Positions 1 through 6,575 of a stretch of DNA of 6,575 nucleotides are shown here, one piece after another. The stretch comes from SCUN01 sp964343975 (lineage in GTDB: Bacteria > Acidobacteriota > Vicinamibacteria > Vicinamibacterales > SCN-69-37). The stretch covers positions 1 through 6,575 of the forward strand of contig CAYFLU010000185.1 in NCBI GenBank assembly GCA_964343975.1, written 5' to 3'. Numbering within the stretch: position 1 is the first letter of the stretch; every line of letters begins with the position of its first letter. The translations under genes and the position numbers were made by a program. The notes below the pieces were generated by a model. The model ran no database searches and was not told the origin of the DNA. It worked only from the letters and a program-made list of their open reading frames with translations.

Positions 1-1996
1 CGAGCGTGTATTTGTGACCGTCCGACGGGAAGATCGGCTCGTTGATCGTGCTCGACACGAAGCTCGGCGAGAACTTGCTCACCGTGCGCACGCCGCCCTG
101 GCCGATCAGGAGCGAGTCGGCCAGATACGGGTTGTTGTTCAGCACGCTCGGATCGAGGTACGCCGAGTTGACGTCGAACACCTTCACGCGCTGGTAGCTG
201 TAGGAGAAGAACGCGCGGCTCCACGCCCCGGCCGGCAACCCGATCGTGCCGGTGGCGCCAATCGTCTGCTGGCTGAACTGGTTGATGTAGTCGAGCTGGC
301 GATTGAAGATCGTGGCGCCGACGGTGATGGGCCGGCTGAACAGAAACGGCTCCGACACCGCGAACTCGTAGTTGCGCGCGCGGTAGCCCTTCTGCAGGTT
401 GACCGACACCGTCTCACCGCGGCCGAGGAAGTTCGAGGTCTGGAAACCGAGCTGCCCAAAGAAGCCGTCGATCTGCGAGATGCCGGCGCCGAACGAGAGC
501 TGGTTGCGGTTCTGCTCTTCGACCTTGAGGTGAACGTCGACCTTGTTCTCCGCGCCCGGCGTCTTCTGGACGTCGATCGCGTCGTTGTTCTCGATCGGCT
601 TGAAGTAGCCGAGCTGGTTGAGGCGGCGCACCGAGTACTTGAGCGCTTCGGCGTTGAACACGCCCGCTTCGAGGAGGTTCAACTCGCGGCGCACCACTTC
701 GTCGCGCGTCGTCGTGTTGCCGCTGAACGTGAGGCGGTTGACGAAGTACTGCTGCCCTTCCTGGATCCGCATCGTGACGTCCACGACGTCCTTCGCATCC
801 GACGGGCTGCACTTCGGATCCGGCTTCATGGTCTGCTCGTCCCAGCAGCGCGCGTCGAGGTCCGGCAGCGCGAGGAACTCCATGTAGCCGAGCGACCCGT
901 AGATCTCCTTCGCCTTCTCGTAGCCCTTGCGGACGTCCTTCTCGCTGTAGACGTCGCCTTCCTTGATCTTGAAGAGGGGCCGCAGGCCCTCGCTCTTCAC
1001 GATCGTGTTGCCCGTGAACTCGAACTTGCCGACCTTGTACGGCTGCCCCTCATCGACCGGAATCTTGAGGGTGACCATGCGCGTTTCCTTGTCGGCCGAG
1101 TCGCCGATCACCTCGAGCTGCGGCTGGCCGACGCGCGCGAAGATGTAGCCGTTGTTGCGGTAGAACTGCGTGATCGCCTCGGCGTCTTCGTCGAACTTGG
1201 CTTCCTGATACGTGCCGTTGCTCGTGATCCAGGACAGCCAGTTGTGCGACTTGTTGTTCTTCATCTGGCTTTCGAGCTTGCTGTCCGCGAAGGCCTTGTT
1301 GCCGACGAAGTCGATCTTCTCGATCCGGACCTTGGGCCCGGGCGTGATGTTGAACGTGAGGTGCACGAGCTTCGGTCCGCCCGGCATCTCGGCCACTTCC
1401 GGCTTCACCTCGGCGTACTGATAGCCCTTGTCGGCGTATAGCTCGCGGATGACGCCCGCGACCTTCTTCACGAGCTGCTGGTCGATGAAGGCGTCGAGGC
1501 GCACGTTCAGCGAGCGCTTCCGCAGCTCTTCATCGATCTTCGCGCTGTCGACGATCTTGTGCGGCTCGTAGTCGACGATCTTCACGCGCTGACGCTCTTC
1601 CAAATGAAAGATCACGTGCTTGCCGACCACGCCGTTCGCGAACGGCTCGTCGAGGACCTCGATCCAGAGGTTGTCGAGGAAGTTCGTGGCCCACACGCGG
1701 CGGAAGTCCGAGAGCTCTTCGGCCTCATCGAACAGGACGTACGGCTCGCCCTTGGTCCAGTCGCCCGGACGCGCCTTGATGTAATAGAGATACGTCTGGG
1801 GCTCCATCATCGGCGAGTTGTCCGGATGGAACCGCAACTCGACGGTCTTGAGCACGGGCGCGGACCCGGCCGGCGGATCGGGCCGCGCAGGGGTCTGCGG
1901 CTGCGGCGGCTGATTGCGGGGCTGCCCCACGATCTGGGCGGCGGCCGGCGCGGCACACGCCAGGGCCAGCACGAAGGCAAGGAACGTACGTCTCAT
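1..1996 (-). CDS. bamA: Outer membrane protein assembly factor BamA (partial, N-terminal 665 residues)
   Basis: BamA folds and inserts beta-barrel proteins into the outer membrane. The frame is open from the ATG at 1996 to the left edge, so the C-terminal barrel strands are missing. A signal peptide (MRRTFLAFVLALACAAPAAA, predicted cut before Q21) is followed by a Pro/Gln-rich linker to about residue 46. Five POTRA domains follow at about 47-135, 137-219, 222-316, 321-413 and 417-493; POTRA 3-5 each start with the (I/V/F)xxFxGN-type strand (KIDFVGN, KFEFTGN, RLTFSGN). The barrel begins near residue 498 (NQLSFGAGISQIDGFFGQLG, then SNFLGRGE and VSEPFLFSRP), typical of BamA; five POTRAs argue against TamA. 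POTRA 4 has an inserted loop with C384 and C396. GCGAGAGAG before the ATG offers a weak ribosome-binding site and is the entire gap to the clpC stop, so bamA is probably read on the clpC transcript. Confidence 0.95.
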   Translation of the reverse strand, partial: MRRTFLAFVLALACAAPAAAQIVGQPRNQPPQPQTPARPDPPAGSAPVLKTVELRFHPDNSPMMEPQTYLYYIKARPGDWTKGEPYVLFDEAEELSDFRRVWATNFLDNLWIEVLDEPFANGVVGKHVIFHLEERQRVKIVDYEPHKIVDSAKIDEELRKRSLNVRLDAFIDQQLVKKVAGVIRELYADKGYQYAEVKPEVAEMPGGPKLVHLTFNITPGPKVRIEKIDFVGNKAFADSKLESQMKNNKSHNWLSWITSNGTYQEAKFDEDAEAITQFYRNNGYIFARVGQPQLEVIGDSADKETRMVTLKIPVDEGQPYKVGKFEFTGNTIVKSEGLRPLFKIKEGDVYSEKDVRKGYEKAKEIYGSLGYMEFLALPDLDARCWDEQTMKPDPKCSPSDAKDVVDVTMRIQEGQQYFVNRLTFSGNTTTRDEVVRRELNLLEAGVFNAEALKYSVRRLNQLGYFKPIENNDAIDVQKTPGAENKVDVHLKVEEQNRNQLSFGAGISQIDGFFGQLGFQTSNFLGRGETVSVNLQKGYRARNYEFAVSEPFLFSRPITVGATIFNRQLDYINQFSQQTIGATGTIGLPAGAWSRAFFSYSYQRVKVFDVNSAYLDPSVLNNNPYLADSLLIGQGGVRTVSKFSPSFVSSTINEPIFPSDGHKYTL

Positions 1997-2005
1997 CTCT
2001 CTCGC

Positions 2006-4408
<2,403 letters not shown>

Positions 4409-4418
4409 TGACGGCTCA

Positions 4419-4424
4419 ATTATA
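4419..4424 (-). promoter_or_regulatory. Candidate -10 box (TATAAT) for the clpC-like gene
   Basis: On the minus strand this reads TATAAT, a perfect sigma-70-type -10 hexamer, inside an AT-rich island (CTATATAATTG) between the GC-rich repeat tract and the clpC start. Only 10 bases (TGAGCCGTCA) separate it from the ATG, so transcription from here would start about 3-5 bases before the start codon and leave no room for a Shine-Dalgarno sequence. Seventeen bases upstream, where a -35 box would lie, the sequence is CCCGGG, inside the repeat tract, and does not resemble TTGACA. The match to the consensus and its position are seen directly; promoter activity is inferred. Confidence 0.55.
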
Positions 4425-4430
4425 TAGGAC

Positions 4431-4570
4431 GGGTCCCGGGTCCCGGGTCCCTTGTGCCGGGTCCGACGTCGTCCCGGGTCCGGGGCCGGGTCCGGGTCCG
4501 CGGCCAGGTCCGGGACTAGGGTCCGGAACCGGTCAGGTCCTCGGGTCCAGGTCCAGGTTCAGGGTCCCGG
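4431..4570. repeat. Degenerate GGTCC-unit tandem repeat, intergenic
   Basis: This tract fills most of the 178-base gap between lolD and clpC. Reading the plus strand I count 13 exact GGTCC pentamers, at 4432, 4439, 4446, 4460, 4477, 4489, 4495, 4507, 4520, 4536, 4544, 4550 and 4563, plus variants GGTCA (4531) and GGTTC (4556). Spacings are mostly 6-8 bases or about twice that, so the unit is a decaying 6-7-mer of the type CGGGTCC. The three copies nearest clpC are perfect 7-base steps; those nearer lolD are more diverged. All copies have the same orientation, and transcription from lolD to clpC would read GGACC/GGGACCC. The run can fold into stems between neighbouring GGG and CCC blocks, but no U-tract follows, so an intrinsic terminator is not supported. 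Its function is unknown. Confidence 0.85.
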
Positions 4571-4586
4571 CCCCAGTGGCTGCTGA

Positions 4587-5261
4587 CTACGGGGTCTGGA
4601 GGAGACCCGACTGCAGTTTCAGGGTGCGGTCGCAGGCGGCGGCCACGGCCGGGTTGTGGGTGACCACGATCGACGTCAGCTGCTGCTCGGCGTGGATCTC
4701 CCGCAGGAGCAACTGGATATCGCGGGCCGTGTCTTCGTCGAGGTTCCCCGTCGGCTCGTCGGCCAGGAGCAGGGCCGGTCGGCTCGCGAGGGCGCGGGCG
4801 ATGGCCACCCGCTGTTGTTCGCCCCCCGACAGGGCGCCGGGCAGATGGTCCAACCGGCCCGCGAGGCCGACCCGGTCGAGCAACACCTTGGCGCGCGCGC
4901 GGCGCGTCGGGGCGTCCATCCCGCCGATGTGGAGCGGCATCTCCACGTTTTCGAGCGCCGTGAACTCCGGCAGCAGGTGATGAAACTGAAAGACGAAGCC
5001 GACGCGCTGGTTGCGAAACGCGACGCGCGCCTCGTCCGCCATGCCGTCGATGCGCGTGCCGCCGATCGTGAGCGTGCCCGCGTCGAGCGCATCGAGGCCG
5101 CCCAGCACATGGAGCAGCGTGCTCTTGCCGACGCCAGACGCGCCGACCACCGCCACCATCTCGCCCGCCTCGACCACCAGATCCGCGCCGCGCAGCACGT
5201 CGAGCACGCCGCTCGGCGCGCGATACGACTTGACGATGCCGGACGCCTCGAGAAAGGCCAC
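4587..5261 (-). CDS. lolD: Lipoprotein-releasing ABC transporter ATPase LolD
   Basis: This 224-residue cytoplasmic ATPase drives the LolC/E permease. All nucleotide-binding motifs are intact: Walker A GASGVGKST (40-48), Q-loop FQFHHLLPEF (91-100), ABC signature LSGGEQQR (144-151), Walker B LLLADEPTG (164-172), D-loop NLDE (173-176) and switch histidine H202 in VTHN. FQFHHLLPEFTALENV is the LolD/MacB-type Q-loop region, and the adjoining permease gene makes LolD the right choice. I chose the GTG at 5261 as start (first residues AFLEASGIVKSYR) because it overlaps the lolC TAG stop by one base and gives the usual family length. The same frame is open upstream to an ATG at 5336, but that would add an Arg/Ala-rich 25-residue extension buried in lolC and is unlikely. 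The gene ends 178 bases before clpC with no U-run terminator visible. Confidence 0.94.
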   Translation of the reverse strand: MAFLEASGIVKSYRAPSGVLDVLRGADLVVEAGEMVAVVGASGVGKSTLLHVLGGLDALDAGTLTIGGTRIDGMADEARVAFRNQRVGFVFQFHHLLPEFTALENVEMPLHIGGMDAPTRRARAKVLLDRVGLAGRLDHLPGALSGGEQQRVAIARALASRPALLLADEPTGNLDEDTARDIQLLLREIHAEQQLTSIVVTHNPAVAAACDRTLKLQSGLLQTP

Positions 5262-6493
5262 TACTGATACCTCAGCGCTTCGGCCGGATCGAGCGCGCCG
5301 GCGCGCCGCGCCGGATAGATCGTCGCGAGCCAGCACACGAGCACGGCGCCGACCACGACGATGGTGACGTCGAGCGGCTCCACGCGGAACGGCACGTGCG
5401 TGATCTGATAGACATCACCCGGCAACGTGAGGAGCTTGTAGCGGTCGCAGACGTAGCTCACCGTGAGGCCGAGCGCGGCGCCCACGCCCGTGCCGAGCGC
5501 GCCGATCACGAGCCCCTGCAACATGAAGATCAGACGGATCGCCTGCGCCGGCGCGCCCATCGTCCGCAGGATCGCGATGTCGCGGCTCTTCTCCATCACG
5601 AGCAGCACGAGCGACGCGACGATGTTGAGCGCCGCCACCGCCACCACGAGCCCAATCGTGAGGCCGATCGCCATTTTCTCGAGGAGCAGCGCCGAGTAGA
5701 GCGACTTGTTCATCTCGGTCCAGTTCTCGACCGTGTAGAGCCGCGCATCGAGTTGCGCCTGCACGGCGTCGCCGATGGCCTTCGCCTTGAACATGTCGGT
5801 GACGCGCGCCTGCAGAAAGTACGGCGCGCCGCCGAGCGCCGACACCGCCTCGTCGATCGTCGTCATCGCATACCCCGAGTCGAGTTCGTAGAGGCCCATC
5901 TGGAACGTGCCGACGACTTCGAACGAGCGCCGGCCGGCGATGCGGCCCATCGGCGAGATCGAGCCGTTCGGCGTCAGAAGCACCACGCGATCGCCGACAT
6001 GCACGCCGAGCTTCGTCGCCAGATCCACGCCGAGCAGCACGCCGGGCAACTGCTCCTCGGTGCGATGCCCGAGCGCGGCGAGCGAACCCGTGGTGATGTT
6101 CTGCGCGAGGCTCGTGACGGTGGGCTCGCCCGCGAGGTCGATGCCCTTGAGCGTCACGAACTCCTGCGCCGTGCTCGTCGACTGCAGCAGGCCGCGGCCG
6201 ATCACGGCCGCCGACACGCCGGTGACGCCCGGCACGTGCTTGATCACCTCGGCATCCGCGGCGCGCGTGCTGAACGTCGTGTCGCCCGACTTGTAGATGT
6301 AGAGATGCGCGGCCGCCGACACGATGCGGTCGCGCATCTCGTGCTGGAGACCGGTCATCAAGGCGAGCGCGATGATGAGCGCCGCGACGCCGACCGCCAC
6401 GCCGAGAATGGAGACGGCCGAGATCAGCGAGATGAACGCCTGCTTCCGTTTCGCCGTGAGGTACCGGCGCGCCACGAACCAGGCGAACGACAT
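5261..6493 (-). CDS. lolC: LolC/LolE-family lipoprotein-releasing permease
   Basis: This 410-residue inner-membrane permease is the transmembrane half of the Lol ABC transporter, which extracts outer-membrane lipoproteins from the inner membrane for delivery to a periplasmic carrier. The layout is typical: a cytoplasmic N-terminus (MSFAWFVARRYL), TM1 at about 20-47, a large periplasmic domain at about 48-270, then TM2 (about 273-300), TM3 (about 320-348) and TM4 (about 372-395). Family marks are ENWTEMNKSLYSALLLEK (256-273), the cytoplasmic coupling segment EKSRDIAILRTMGA (301-314), and the C-terminal YPARRAGALDPAEALRYQ. The ATG overlaps the lysS stop by one base and the TAG stop overlaps the GTG of lolD by one base. 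Only one permease gene is seen, so it may act as a homodimer (LolF-like) or pair with a LolE encoded elsewhere; LolC and LolE cannot be told apart here by eye. Confidence 0.92.
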   Translation of the reverse strand: MSFAWFVARRYLTAKRKQAFISLISAVSILGVAVGVAALIIALALMTGLQHEMRDRIVSAAAHLYIYKSGDTTFSTRAADAEVIKHVPGVTGVSAAVIGRGLLQSTSTAQEFVTLKGIDLAGEPTVTSLAQNITTGSLAALGHRTEEQLPGVLLGVDLATKLGVHVGDRVVLLTPNGSISPMGRIAGRRSFEVVGTFQMGLYELDSGYAMTTIDEAVSALGGAPYFLQARVTDMFKAKAIGDAVQAQLDARLYTVENWTEMNKSLYSALLLEKMAIGLTIGLVVAVAALNIVASLVLLVMEKSRDIAILRTMGAPAQAIRLIFMLQGLVIGALGTGVGAALGLTVSYVCDRYKLLTLPGDVYQITHVPFRVEPLDVTIVVVGAVLVCWLATIYPARRAGALDPAEALRYQ

Positions 6494-6575
6494 CAGTGGT
6501 CCTGCGCCTCGGGCTCGCCCGGCGCGGCCGCGCCCAGCTTGCGCATGAGCGGGAACAGGATGACGTCGCGGATCG
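6493..6575 (-). CDS. lysS: Lysyl-tRNA synthetase, class II, C-terminal end (partial)
   Basis: Only the last 27 codons are in the window; the 5' part lies beyond base 6575. The visible peptide begins IRDVILFPLMRKLG and ends EPEAQDH before TGA. IRDVILFP is the C-terminal signature of class II lysyl-tRNA synthetases, part of motif 3; the E. coli enzyme ends with nearly the same stretch. The enzyme charges tRNA-Lys with lysine in the cytoplasm. After the conserved block there is a short Ala/Pro/Glu-rich tail of about 15 residues, a little longer than in E. coli and probably neutral. The TGA stop shares its last base with the ATG of the downstream permease gene, so the two are very likely co-transcribed and translationally coupled. 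The family call rests on a short but distinctive motif. Confidence 0.85.
   Translation of the reverse strand, partial: IRDVILFPLMRKLGAAAPGEPEAQDH

Noticed and set aside
14..1441. Long plus-strand open frame (475 codons) opposite bamA
   Set aside because: Its translation is Arg/Leu/Val/Asp/Glu-rich without domain signatures, as expected for the antisense of a GC-rich gene. The minus strand here encodes an unmistakable BamA across the same bases.
4431..4570. CRISPR array or intrinsic terminator in the GC-rich tract
   Set aside because: Units of 6-7 bases with no spacers are not CRISPR. There is no U-run after any stem on either strand to support an intrinsic terminator.
5262..5336. Upstream ATG start for lolD (25 extra residues)
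   Set aside because: The extension overlaps the lolC C-terminal codons, is Arg/Ala-rich and unlike any LolD N-terminus. The GTG at 5261 gives the normal length and a TAGTG overlap.

Overview
This is a compact, GC-rich stretch from a Gram-negative (diderm) bacterium. Every gene I can support lies on the minus strand, so transcription runs from base 6575 towards base 1. In that order the genes are the 3' end of a class II lysyl-tRNA synthetase gene (lysS), a LolC/LolE-type lipoprotein-transport permease, its LolD ATPase, a GC-rich repeat tract carrying a promoter-like element, a ClpC/ClpA-class AAA+ unfoldase, and the first 665 codons of bamA, which runs off the left edge. Outer-membrane assembly (BamA) and lipoprotein release (LolCD) prove an outer membrane. 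The high GC content, the lysS-lolC-lolD-bamA neighbourhood and a single Lol permease remind me of Acidobacteriota (perhaps Vicinamibacteria-like), but this is an inference from memory and not shown by the sequence.

Right part (4587-6575): lysS, lolC and lolD are packed as one operon. The lysS stop and lolC start share one base (TGATG), and the lolC stop and lolD start share one base (TAGTG). This implies one transcript with translational coupling. There is one permease gene here, not a lolC/lolE pair, so the transporter may be a homodimeric, LolF-like permease with two LolD subunits.

Middle (4409-4586): the only non-coding stretch, 178 bases. About 140 of them are a degenerate array of a 6-7 base unit containing GGTCC, all in one orientation. 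A perfect TATAAT lies at its clpC-proximal edge, only 10 bases before the clpC ATG. That suggests clpC is transcribed with almost no leader, and it marks a likely operon break.

Left part (1-4408): the clpC-like gene and bamA are 9 bases apart and look co-transcribed. The unfoldase has both AAA+ modules and a candidate ClpP-docking loop, but the linker where ClpC normally has its UVR-containing middle domain is short and shows no UVR motif. BamA shows a signal peptide, five POTRA domains and the start of the barrel.

Taken together, the segment is an envelope-biogenesis cluster (lipoprotein release, beta-barrel insertion) with a protein quality-control ATPase inserted in it. I see no mobile element, CRISPR array, RNA gene or defence system. 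The most noteworthy points are the repeat-tract promoter, the ClpC without a recognisable middle domain, and the clpC-bamA coupling.
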